The translations under genes and the position numbers were made by a program. 64,000 nucleotides of DNA, from positions 1,172,720 to 1,236,719 of the forward strand of contig NW_006763293.1 of NCBI RefSeq assembly GCF_000218685.1, written 5' to 3'. Origin of the DNA: Serpula lacrymans var. lacrymans S7.9. Taxonomy: Eukaryota; Basidiomycota; Agaricomycetes; Boletales; Serpulaceae. The notes beneath the pieces are model-generated. The model saw nothing but the letters and a program-made list of their open reading frames with translations. It was not told the origin of the DNA and ran no database searches. This document shows positions 10,785 through 21,822 of the stretch, piece by piece (the first letter of the stretch is position 1; each line of letters opens with the position of its first letter).

Positions 10785-11019
10785 ATATCACTAGGGTCAC
10801 GCATAAGCGATCGGTGTGACTCTCATATACCTGTGACACTCCCCAACGAATTCCTGTCTGCACCCCTTTGAAATCGACTGTACGACAATCCATTGTAACA
10901 ATTGGGGGACTCAGTGGCGTCTACTTTAAACGCCATTACTTTTTCAAGCCATTGGTACTCCTAAAATGGCTCGACTCCTTTGAACAAGGAAATATGTTTG
11001 CACTGCGCACTGCGCAGAC

Positions 11020-11036
11020 GCCTCAACGTCTGAGGC
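11020..11036. other. Small inverted repeat (6-bp stem, 5-base loop)
   Basis: GCCTCA and TGAGGC are separated by ACGTC, and a short direct repeat CTGCGCA precedes them. No gene is attached. A stem this short can arise by chance. Confidence 0.25.
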
Positions 11037-11155
11037 ATTATACATAGGGCATTATGGCAATAAGCGCCAAGGCTGTCCGGTTACCCTCTAATAACTTTGA
11101 ACATGGACTGCGGTCGCAAGTGATTCGTAAGTCAGTACCATCCCAACTTACTCTC

Positions 11156-11200
11156 GGTTTCTCGGCCTTTTGCTCGGATCATGTCATGATATGAACTCAT
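11156..11200 (+). pseudogene. U2 snRNA 5'-end-like fragment
   Basis: The stretch starting GGTTTCTCGGCCTTTTG resembles the highly conserved 5' end of spliceosomal U2 snRNA (CUUCUCGGCCUUUUGGCUAAGAUCA): a 14-base exact match, followed by a looser match to GATCA. The branch-point-pairing GUAGUA is absent and nothing downstream resembles the U2 Sm site, so a working U2 gene is unlikely. It may be a decayed copy or part of a U2-derived mobile element, or chance. Confidence 0.3.
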
Positions 11201-12059
11201 ACTGTACAGGTTGCTTGATAGCACTCTGTCGCCCTCCCTATTCAACATCTAACGACGCTACGTATACCAATTGATAACCCTTACTGTTGTCGGCCGAGGA
11301 CCGACGGATGTGACTCGTTGTACAGACTAATTTCAATGTTAGGGGACATGACTCAAATGCGTTCACCGAAAAAAGTCGTACCTTGCCGAGAGCCGAGGTC
11401 GTTTCTACTCCCGGGGATAATGACGAGTCCATTTGATCATGACTCAGCAAGGGTTATGCTTCAGAAAGTTTTGATCCTCGAGCGCGAACCAAAAAAATCA
11501 ATTCGCTGCTGAAACTGGGTGAGAATTTTACCGCGTACTTCATGTCAATGATCACTTCACGTGAACGATGATCGATAATCTTCTAATCTTTCAGATGCGG
11601 CTTAGCAGCAATGGGTTCTGGAAAGGGGTGATCACGAAAGCAGTGTGCGTACAATGGATGAGAAGAGGTACTAAATAAGTAAGGTGGGCCACAACAGGCT
11701 GGGTATAGGAGGGGCGACAGGGAGAATAATTGGTTGTAGAAGGGTCACATCATGGTAATGGTCTCGCCATGCACGAGGCTCTACAGCCGCTGTACTTGCG
11801 AGGATATATGCCGATGGCGGACGGAAGTCGGAGAGGAGGGCTGGGTTGTTCTTACGTGAGAGGAGGATATGTAAAATATCTGATTATCAAGAACGGTGCT
11901 TTGACTGAGACCGACTGGTCGCATGCCGATCGGTGCCGAGCCAGACGGACGGTGCTGCCCACATAATAAATTGGCCTGGTCCCCGAGCCTTGTTTCGCTT
12001 TCTCCTATCACTTGGGTCCCCTGCTCTCTAGCTCTCTCTCGAGAGTGTCCACCTCCATC

Positions 12060-14312
12060 ATGCGTTCATCCTGGTGCACCATCGGTCTCCTCGTCCCAGC
12101 CCTTGCTCTGACTGCCACCACTGCTCTCGCAAGCTCTTCCGCTGATTTACAGACCCGACAGATATCAGACCTGTCCCCACTCGCTGGGCGCTATCATTCC
12201 AGACGAGATGGCGACCACGAGCACATGCACATGCACGGAGCACCCCTCCTCGAGCTCAACGAGACTGAGCTTCAAATGTGGCACCCCCCGACCCCACCGT
12301 CCTACTGGTCCATCGATATCGAAGACCGCGACCCTGACGCTGCCCGCTATCCTGGCCTCATGGCCTTGCATATAGTCATGATGTCTTTGGCTTTCTTTGT
12401 TGCTCTGCCTGTCGGTGCGCTAATGTCTGTCACGGCGTCTGGACGTGCGGCTGATCACATGGCAAATCAGGTATCGCCTTGCGCTCTGTACGCCATGCAT
12501 GGCACGCTGTCGTTGTATTGGTATTTTACGGCCTATGTGCCCTCGGTTGTGCAGCGAGCGCACTTTATAAAAAATTAACACCCAATATGTAAGCGCCAGA
12601 CGCGTCATCGGTCGATCACATACAACTGACCTGTTTGCAAATTTCAGGTACGACGGGTCTACTCATACGTCACATGGCTACTTTGTCCTTTTCCTTAGTC
12701 TATGCTTGTCTGCTGTTGACATAGCCGCATTCTGCATCCGTCTCTATACCTTCGTCAGAAATCGGGAACCGTTTGTTTTCAAGACCTTTTGGCGAACCGT
12801 CGTCCTCGGTCGTGAAGATGTCAACGTAGGCTCGGACCTTGAGTACACTGGGCTAGTAGATGAGTCAGAGGAAATCTTCGACGCTGAAACGAAACCTCAC
12901 AGAGTGGCTGAAGCAGTGGAATCTGTCCATATCGATAGATTGGATGATGACGAGACCGCATCTTGGGCCAACGATGTACAGCGCTCCCATCGTGGTCATC
13001 AGTATTCTCAGTCGACATCTTCAGAACGAACTGTGTTTGGCATAAGGTCTCCTCGGGGATCGAGACATTCTGATGACACACTCCACGATCTGGGTATCCC
13101 CGCCATCATCCGGCCAAAGACACACATGCTTCGCCGTGTTGCCAATGTTGCCTTTGCCACATTAGAGAGGTCCTTGGTCTTCGCGGGTTTTGCCATGCTT
13201 TTGTCTGGTGTTGTGGTTTATACCGGTGGTTGTCGCGAAGGCTACATCAATGGCTGTCTTGCACATCTCATCAGTATGTTTTATCCCTCTTTACAAAGAG
13301 GTCTCACCAATTGACTTCACCTTACAGAGGGAGGAATATTCTGGTGTTACGGTCTTGTCACTTTTGCTCGTTTCCTGGGTTCCTTCTCTGAGCTGGGCTG
13401 GTCGTGGAATCGTACTCCTGCTGGTGACTATGTCTCAGCAGAATTTGTCGAGTCGCTTGTCATCTTCATCTATGGTATCACCAACACATGGATGGAACGT
13501 TTTGGCGCTCACCCTGGCGACCCTTACACGACCAAACAGCTGCAGCACATAAGTATCGCTGTAAGCTTACCCATTTGCTTGATCATCGTTGGTTTTCTGA
13601 CTGTCTGTAGGTTATGTTTTGGTTTGCTGGTCTTGTTGGCATGGGAATTGAATCGAAGCGTGTTCGTCGATGGCTGGCGGCTTCTGCCTCGAGTGCAATG
13701 AGATCAGCCACCGTCTCGCATGAGACTATAGCCGAACCACCGAGTTACCGAGCCAGCTTCAACCCGTTCCCTGCTCTCGTCATTGGCGTGACTGGTGCGG
13801 CCATGAGTGCTCACGCCCAGACTTATTTGTTTCAGGTGAGGCTTACCTCATCTTTGCTCTGATCATCTGACTTACTTGGATAAATCACACTTCAGGTCCA
13901 GATCCATGAAATCTGGGGATGGCTCCTGTTAGGTTTTTCGGTTCTCCGATGCCTAACATATTTCTTCGTTTGGCTGGGTCCTCCTCGTTCAATCCTCCCT
14001 TCTCGGCCGCCGACCGAAGCACTCGGGAGCTTCTTCCTTGCCTGTGGAGGACTCATGTTCATCTTCAGTACGGAGGAGATAACAATCGCCGCCATGCGTA
14101 AAGGGCGTGATGGTACGTGATTTGCCATCTATACTCGTTGTAATTGTATTGAAGAAAGACGCTCATTTGCAGATATGATGTTGTTCCTCAACGTTGCCGT
14201 CGCCATTACTTGCTTCGCATTCTGCTGGACGCTTTCTATTGTCGCGCTCAAGGGTTGGCTCAAGTCGCGATCTCAATCTCGGCCTTCATTCATCGGGTCA
14301 TCATCGCCATGA
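12060..14312 (+). CDS. YTP1/DUF2427-type multi-pass membrane protein
   Basis: Seven exons (12060-12414, 12471-12588, 12648-13273, 13328-13560, 13611-13835, 13896-14112, 14173-14312) encode 637 residues. A signal peptide (cut probably near ALASS) precedes a His-rich segment. The DUF2427-type region follows (ALPVGIALRSVRHAWH, then ALYKKLTPNMYDGS), then a charged loop, then the Ytp1 domain with KGGIFWCYGLVTFARFLG and GAHPGDPYTTKQLQH. About ten membrane helices are expected. S. cerevisiae Ytp1 is an integral membrane protein of unknown function, so no reaction is assigned. In-frame TTG and CTG codons upstream of the ATG at 12060 were not chosen, because the signal peptide starts at this ATG. Confidence 0.88.
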
Positions 14313-14654
14313 TTAGTTACACATGTTCACTTAGCTTTCACCCTTTCTCATGTTGGTTATCGTCAGGTCATTATCTATGTTGCTTTCTAACCATTTTCTC
14401 ATCATACCTGCTTTACCCATTCCCAACACCTGTATCCATCCTCCCGGCGTTACCCAGTATCTTACTGTTGTCAAACTTGTTTTACTTTTACATTTTTATA
14501 TCTAGCACGACCTGCGCTCCAAGTTGCGCCGTGTCACTTACCTTTTTACGACCTTCTCTTTACGACACGACGTTAGCCACATAGATTACTCGAGGGGGGA
14601 AGCCTCTATTCAATGCCCACTCTTAGTAGCTCTGTGTGAATGAGTTACAGTGAA

Positions 14655-16053
14655 CTATAAATGTAGCAGCATTAATGCATAGTCCCCTAAAGCTCCCATC
14701 CATACCCAAAATCCAGCCCAGCCACACCCTACGAAACCTGCCCAGCAGCTTGGTCGTTGATTAAAATCAGTCCTCCACAGCACTCGTGTAAGCTGTATCG
14801 TGCCGAGTCCAACACCCACATAGAACGGTAATCCCTGAGCGTTGAGCATGCCTGCGTAGGTGATGAGAGAAACGGTTGATGCAGAGAGGGCACTCAGAAT
14901 CGGCCTGGTGTTATTCCCGAAGAGAAGGGCAGTGGAACGGATCCCAACATGGATATCGTCCGATTTATCCTGATTGCAGACGTCATGTTAGTGATCGAAA
15001 GACAGAAACGGACGCTTTATATCGCACTTGATGAGCATATATGCTATCGTAGACTAGTGTCCAGCAGACACCTCCTGCGTATAGCGGTAAGCAGACACTC
15101 CAGTTCACTGCACCTGCGATAGCTGACCAGCCCAATAGTGCTCCCCAATTGAACGCAAGACCTGTGCGAAAGGTTTATACTTGGTAAGCAAACAGAAGAA
15201 ACTAATCATGAACGAACCAAGGACAGCTTGGGGCCAATGGGTAATGCGTTTCATCAAGGGATAAATAGTCACAACCGATAATGAAGACGCTCCGAGGAGT
15301 ATACTATAATGAAAGCTTTAGTCCCTAGTGAAATAGTATCGTTTTCAAGTAGTCATACCTGTACCAATTTAACTGCAACAGAACTCCCAGGCCAACACCC
15401 AACTGTCCTGCCAGGAAACCAAGAGCCTGTCTATGTGTAATGTCTCCTCTGGCTAAAGGCCTTTCACGAGTTCGTACTTCAAGGCAGAGCGTCGCGTTGT
15501 GTTCACCATATTCATAGTAAAACCACACCCACCTACAGCTTTATCCAGATTTCTATCCCACATATCGTTGATGGTGCAACCTGCACCACGCATGACCAAG
15601 GCTCCCAACCCAAAAATACCGATGTATGCCATCGACGTTGAGAATGGTACCTCTAACGCGTACGACGCCATCGTTATAGACCATGCTGATAGACCCCGAC
15701 GTTATGTGTTAAGCTATGGTTCTTGATACGTTTCATTTTCTGTACTCACCGCATGGATAGAATAGCAAGAGGGTACCAATGGGTTTGTCTATGCGAGTGA
15801 GAAAGAGATAAGGCTGAATTGGAGCTGGAAAGCGCTCGACCCATGATTTCTTTGGGACAGGTGCATGTGAGAGAGAGACTAGGCGAGATGGCAACTTTAA
15901 AGGATGGTGTCTGCTTGACGAACACGACAGTTTTCTATGTCCCAAATAAAAGGACAACGGCGAGCGGTTACTACGATTCCATGATTTTAGTGTACTAGAG
16001 TCAACGAAAACTGAAGGTCGAAAAGTAGAAAGCCCGCGAGCTGAAAACTGCAT
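14655..16053 (-). CDS. COQ2: 4-hydroxybenzoate polyprenyltransferase, mitochondrial
   Basis: A minus-strand gene of several exons. The N-terminus ([14 protein letters not shown] and more) is basic, Ser-rich and poor in acidic residues, like a mitochondrial presequence. UbiA features: [20 protein letters not shown] in helix 1; the prenyl-diphosphate/Mg2+ motif [32 protein letters not shown]; and the second Asp-rich motif [14 protein letters not shown]. The enzyme attaches the polyprenyl chain to 4-hydroxybenzoate in ubiquinone synthesis at the inner mitochondrial membrane. Start and stop are supported by the presequence and by a hydrophobic final helix ending at 14655. Confidence 0.94.
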
Positions 16054-16140
16054 GTTTGCAGCTTACCGGATCCTTGGATTTAATTTTCGTACTGGTATCG
16101 ACTGTCGTACGTTATTTGGCCGACTGGGATTTCGTTGACC

Positions 16141-16174
16141 CAACGAATGGTAGATGATCAACGAATCAACGAAT
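16141..16174. repeat. Three copies of CAACGAAT upstream of COQ2
   Basis: CAACGAAT occurs at 16141-16148, 16159-16166 and 16167-16174, the last two adjacent, within 125 bases of the COQ2 start. It could be a cluster of binding sites or a small chance duplication. Confidence 0.35.
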
Positions 16175-16383
16175 TAGCGTGCAATCCTAGTGCAAATCAT
16201 CGCTACAACTATAACCTCAAGATAGATTCTCTTTAGTCGTAACTAGTACATCTCAGGTGGTATAAGTACAAAGGCAAGCTACTCGGGATCAGGTGAACGG
16301 AACAAGTACATGCGCTTGTAGCGTGTATTGAAATGCAGTGAATGGTCAAAATGCTGGAAAGTTTGGGAAGAAAAAGCTACCAT

Positions 16384-17389
16384 TTACCACTCTTTGGCGA
16401 GTTTGAATGCCCATTCCCAATCTGTTATCCAGGACACTGAGTAAATGATCACTGTAGATTCCCCATCTAAAGACGTACCTGCATACACTTCTCCGTCGTC
16501 GTCTACGACCCTACTTCTGACATTGTATGAACCTGACCTTGCGACTAAACCGGAAGGAGACTCCTCTGGATCAAAGTTCTTGGCGTACGCCTCTCCTTTC
16601 GGATGTGGGCCGTAAGAACCCAACATTTGTTCCAACTTGTCCACTAGCAAAATAGATGATTAGCGAATATAGAGAGTTCTAGTTGCAACACAAGAGCGTT
16701 ACCTTTGATACCCGCCCGTTTGACGAGCTGAATGTACCGGACACCCTATAAGCAAATATGTTAATATTGTGTGTGTTTAAAACTAAACGAGGGAGCATTA
16801 CCGAAATGATGGAGTGGTTCACTTTGAAAGTGATACGAACACTGCACATAGCTTTGTCAGAGACTAACTCAGCTAAAGATACAAGGAAATAGAGTACTTG
16901 TATTCCACTCCTTCTTTGATGACAATAGGATTCTTCTTCGTGTCTGCGAGCTTGGCGGTGTCACTCAAGTTGAAGATGAGTTTTTTTCCCGGTGGTAGAG
17001 TGGGGGAATCAAGCTCGAGGGTCAAGACGGTGACCTTAAGAGATCATTCCTGTGGTGAACCAAAGCGGCGATATGACACCCGAGCAACAAACCTTCGGGC
17101 CACTCGTGTCCCCTGCGGGAACATCTCCAGTGATACCCAGACTGGCTTTCCAGCGGGCCAGACTTTCATCATTGGCATCTAATTTGGCATATTCTTCGGC
17201 GCTCTTTGCAGCGGAGGGCTTGTAACCTGTATAGTTGCGTCAGACACACTAACATTTATTCATTCCCTAGCCACATGATGCTTACCAGGGGTGTTGGAAG
17301 GTTTGAGATCATCTTGGTCTTCGTGCTGAATATTGAATGATGAGTGTAAAGAAATGGGAATAAAATAATAGCATACTGACTCCAGACAT
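16384..17389 (-). CDS. RDI1: Rho GDP-dissociation inhibitor
   Basis: A minus-strand gene of several short exons. Exon 1 encodes only Met-Ser-Gly, and its junction to HEDQDDLKPSNTPG requires the uncommon donor GTCAGT. The fold follows the family: an acidic N-terminal arm with AEEYAKLDANDESLARWK, an immunoglobulin-like sandwich with LIFNLSDTAKLADTKKNP, VRITFKVNHSIISG and RYIQLVKRAGIK, then MLGSYGPHPKGEAYAKNF and a last exon of 12 residues ending WEWAFKLAKEW. The protein extracts prenylated Rho, Rac and Cdc42 GTPases from membranes and keeps them GDP-bound in the cytosol. Length, about 200 residues, is normal. Confidence 0.95.
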
Positions 17390-17861
17390 GTTGAAGGCCC
17401 TTCAGTTATACAAGTAGAATATGGAATATGATGGTGGCTGCTAGACAATGAGTGGGCAAGCCTGGGGACCTCACTGTCGATAGATAACTTCAAAGTAATC
17501 GATTTCACACGGCTTACTGACCTTCTTCGTGTGAATGTTTCAATGACGGGTATTAGAGCTGGCATTAGGTGAAGGTTCCCACAGTATTTGAAGTCCACAT
17601 GCTTTTCGAGGGTACATTGACATGACACTTAACAGTACATTTGAATTTATAGATAAAAAAAACTAGAAAATGGGAGGCCTCCATAGTGTTAGTGACATGA
17701 GCGTAGCGGATGAAGTTCAAACAATGTCATGTCAATGTAACAGTAGCATATACAAACAGAGAACTTAAGTGAAGATCCAGTTAAGAATCTGGATACAACC
17801 AGGAAACTCGAAGCATAAAACCTGGAAATGAAACAAAACAACCAACTACTGAAGTGGACTA

Positions 17862-19696
17862 TCATCCTAGAGCAGGCAACTCAAGAGAATGCATACTTTC
17901 TGTGGTTGTCCTCGGTAGATCAGATATCTTTACAATATTACGATGAATTTCATACGAACCACCTTTAAACCAACACTTTCCTTTGCTCAGATGAAAACAT
18001 TTGGGCCCATTAGGGCATGTATGGCCCCAGCAACACCGATCTCCGTAAGGACATAGAAGCCCTTCGAAATCGAAATGCAGATGTACCGTCAGTATGCAAC
18101 TCCATACACAGATTGCGTGCCCCTACCATTTTTTAAGAAGTTACAAGGTGCTTTCTTAGCATTAATTGCCAGAGTAGCAAGCTGATCCGGTGTTAAAATA
18201 TAACTGTGCGAATATTTGCAAGCTCCCTAAATAATAGTCATATCGTCAGAAAGTGAGGCTTTAACGAACTCGAGCATAGACGCACGCCTTTGGAGCAACT
18301 CATCAGGTAGTATTCATTACAAGGTGGCGGGGAATCTAGCAATGGAGTTTCACATATCAGCGCAAGATCAAGGCAAGATAGCCTGACTTACGTTTATGAA
18401 GCGGCTACGAACGTATAATTCAGTAAAATTCCAATCTTGTAAAGCCTAAAATCTCGTACCAAAGAAGGATCAAGTGGCTTTGTTTCTGTCGATGAAGAAG
18501 TAGATCTCGGTGGAGAACAAGGAGTGGGTAAACCATAATCTGTCACTGAACTAACCAACCCGTTCATCGCTAATGGCGAAGGATTTTTTGATGATAGGAG
18601 TCTTTGACTCGTAGATAAACATTCCGATCTTACGATAGGAAAACGATATTTTCGCATGTCACTGGCGTCTTCACTTCGTCCATGTAACATGACGAGCTTG
18701 CCGAGTAGTTGATCGTTCTCCAACGAATTAAAAGTTAATGCGTACGTGTTTTCTTTTCCGCCTGAAATTAACATGATTAAGAGAGTGAGAGTGCTCATCA
18801 TAAAATCTAACCTGCAAAAAACACCCGCTGAGTCTGTGGAAAACGTATGTAGGTTTGCAAATACTCTGTTATCAGGAGGCGAGTTAAGCTTTGAATGTTA
18901 AACGGTGATAGACAGAGAAGCGCCACCTTTTATCTTCGTGCTAGTGGACTCATTTTCAACCCCTACGTCGACCATAACAAACCTCGGGGAAGCCTGACTA
19001 AACCCTGCCACAAAAGCCTCGAATTGTTCGAGGCTACAGATACCGCGGCTTATGAGAGACTCTACAAGCCCTCTTTTGTTATAGTATATAGAAATCCAGA
19101 ATGAAAGATGCCCCAATATGTGAACATCTTCGTTCGTCAAGTACTCAGCAATACACTTGGTTATCTGCTGAGCAGCGTGACGCCCTCCATTGTGACCCTG
19201 CTTCAACAGAGATTCTGTGAACAAACACTCGTCCGCATCGATTATACAGAGTATAAGGAGGTTATGGGTCTGAAAGCGATATGAGAGGAGTAAGAACAAA
19301 AATCACAAACTGTGGCGGCTCACCATGAAATTCTCCATCGACACAATTTGCCTGTTTAATGTGGCTAGCTGCCCACCCAGTGTTTTCGCTTCCCGTTCAG
19401 AGCTCTCAAGAGCGGTAGCATGGGCTTGTTTCCATACAGCGAGCTCAACTTCAAGCTCGGTTACTCTGGATTCCAAATCTACATTCCTTTTGACGGTAGC
19501 TGTGGAGAGGTCTATTAACCGATTAGCTCAGACTCCAATATGGACCAGTATCAATAATATGCCTACTCAAAAGCCTGGTCAGAGTTTCGTCCCTGGTTGG
19601 ATCGAGAAAGTTTAGTGTGATAGCTGATTTCCAGATGAAAAAAGGAAAACCTCACCAAAGCTGCTTGCTTGCCTCTCCTCCTACTGGTGTCGCCAT
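17862..19696 (-). CDS. Coiled-coil / DUF7923 / CCCH zinc-finger protein
   Basis: A minus-strand gene of many exons, starting MATPVGGEASKQLW. A coiled coil near residues 35-90 includes ESRVTELEVELAVWKQAHA. A DUF7923-type domain follows, with LCIIDADECLFTESLLKQG, GGRHAAQQITKCIAEYL, YYNKRGLVESLISRG and FVAGFSQASPRFVMVDVG. The Asp pair and Gly-rich segments resemble a NYN/PIN-type nuclease fold; that is my inference. The C-terminus has a Cys/His-rich region containing CPYGDRCCWGHTCPNGPKC, then HLSKGKCWFKGG, as CCCH RNA-binding zinc fingers. The family is common in basidiomycetes and its function is unknown to me. Confidence 0.8.
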
Positions 19697-21822
19697 CGAG
19701 GCAAATTATAAGCCTCTACAGCGTAGGTACGAACGATGGAAAAAGAAAGACTAACCGAAGTTGGGGCGTACGCTTTAAAACCATTAAAGCCACGATGTTA
19801 CCTGCAACTATGAGCGGTTAATCAGGCTAGATCGCGGGCTTCTCCAGGGGGTTGCAATCCGCGAATTAGGAAGACTGGTAGAACAACGGAGGACTAATAT
19901 AGTTAAGTCACACGTCCTAAGGGCGTACTATTCCGAACGTCTGGCTGAGAATTCGGAGGGTGTGCTCGAGTACGTCAATGGAGTCCTTCTATCAGCGTCA
20001 AAATGGACATTGTGACTCTAATTTGTAGACCTTTCGGCATTGTTTGGTCTGAAGAAAGCTGAATCATGACGGCAGCGTATACACGTACAAATACTTTCCG
20101 AATCTACGGTTATTCGCTTTGTCCGAGACCTTATCACTTTGGAAATAAGATGTCATACTCATGCAGACCATTGAAGTGCCTACATACCTACTACAGAGAA
20201 GAAGAAATACATCAATTTCAGGACAATGCCTTGATTGCTCACCCTTAGCAGAAGCTTCGCTCTTTGATGTGCACCACTGGGATAACGTGGTCCTCTTCGA
20301 AGAGGCTGCGCCACGCAGCATCCATGTGGCTAAAATTAAGAAGGATAAAGATCCGATGAAAAGAAGGTCAGGGCGATGCCATCAGATAGTACGCCTTTGC
20401 TCACTGATAGAGGGGTTATCTGCCGTATCAATTGTTACATGCCAAAGAACACAGTACAGCAAGGATAAGACTTGGAACTCACTCGTTAATATTAAAGACG
20501 ATCAACACAACCATGGGATCGGAATGCGACCTCGATATGATGCTCGCTGTTTGAGCTTAGTGGTTGAACCTAATGACGTATCGATATCGGCATGCCATAA
20601 CTATGCCCAGTAGACGATAATCATAAGGAAACCTTGAAGTAGCGGATGTAGTAAGATCCTCCGAGTCGGTTTGCTATATACAAAGGAAAAAAGAAGAAGA
20701 AACTACATCAAGTGTAGAATGACCAGAACTTACCAGCCGCGGGCTCTGAGAAACGGTGTCAGGACACCTATTTTGAGTTTGGTGACGCGGTCCTATCCTG
20801 GTAATATTGTGTGTCGAAACTGGTATGGCACGCAAACTATTATGGTGAACGGATGAAGGGCTACTACTAGTCGCCGTGGCGACCTATTCAGAGAACGCTA
20901 GGTTCTGGATGTAGACGTAATGCACTCTGAACATCAATATTGGAGCTATAGCATATAGAGATGGGCCTAAGCTCAGAGCTGATTCAACATAAGGACAACA
21001 TACTGAATGAAAAAGATGCTTTGATGTCAAAACGCATGATATTATATTATCCTTCGAAGAATGTGTTGCCTTTTCAATCCAATCAAGAAATGGAGCATCC
21101 TCGTGCCAGATTTCTGAGTTCTTTGATACTTCGACCTGTCAGTGATAGCGTGAGTAAATAGTAAAACACGTTGTGGGGATGAAAATCAGGATATTCTTCA
21201 AGATCCAGGAGCAGCTGGTAATAAGGGACATACTCTGTATGCGAGATGGAATCAGCTCACTGGCAACCAAACGATTTCAAGATATTACTAGGAAAGCGCT
21301 CAAGATCCCCTTTCGATGATTCAGGTGCCAGGTCCCATCACATGTACAGTTCGTGACTATTGTCTGGCTTGATGAGGAGGGAAGTAAGGGTCTCGTTACC
21401 GTAAATGATCATGCACCGATCGAGCATGGCTGTAGTGCGGAGAAGGTCCAAAAACGATAATCACCGTCCAACCAAGTCCCATGGCCACAGCCTGTTCTGA
21501 GTAACGAAGCGCTTCTATCAAAACAAAAAATACGATCTAACGCATTCAACATCGATAAGCAGTGCAGTAGACCGAGGATTTGTCGGATTTTCAGCATTAT
21601 AATAACCTGCGCTGTCCTTGCTTGACATTGCAGCATGGAGACATTCCAGTTCGAGTGCAGATGGTGGCGGGACTTAAAACGCGCCCGTGGGAGATTGTTA
21701 CGTGGACGCGCCTTGTTCGCGTCGCCCAGTCCGTCACGACTCTCCTTCCTTCATTTCCCTCTGCGACACCTATAGCGCCGTCCAGTGCGCCCACTTACGA
21801 CCGTTTCCTTTTACTGATAATC
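19697..21822. other. Gene-poor stretch with no recognised gene
   Basis: About 2.1 kb between the CCCH gene and CDT1. ORFs on both strands are short (the longest is 150 codons, at 20161-20613 plus) and carry no motif I recognise. On the minus strand between about 21640 and 20900 some frames read plausibly, for example SEIWHEDAPFLDWIEKATHS near 21140-21080 behind an acceptor-like AG. No complete gene can be assembled, so this may be a decayed gene. No tRNA, LTR or repeat was seen. Confidence 0.4.

Larger units (their letters stand above)
10639..12059. other. Gene-poor stretch between MFS transporter and YTP1-type gene
   Basis: About 1.4 kb with no supported coding gene; ORFs are short and unlike known proteins. 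It holds a CRE-like palindrome at 10775-10784, a small hairpin at 11020-11036, a U2 snRNA-like fragment near 11156-11200, and the CT-rich promoter of the downstream gene near 12000-12055. Confidence 0.5.

Noticed and set aside
12471..12578. Longer reading of the YTP1-type exon 1 ending in HFIKN
   Set aside because: It reads through the 12415-12470 intron. Splicing restores VGIALRSVRHAWH, conserved in the family.
17775..17794. Hairpin ATCCAG..CTGGAT upstream of RhoGDI
   Set aside because: Six-base stem with an eight-base loop and no attached gene end; compatible with chance.
20161..20613. 150-codon plus-strand ORF
   Set aside because: No motif, no splice context and no resemblance to known families; likely chance.
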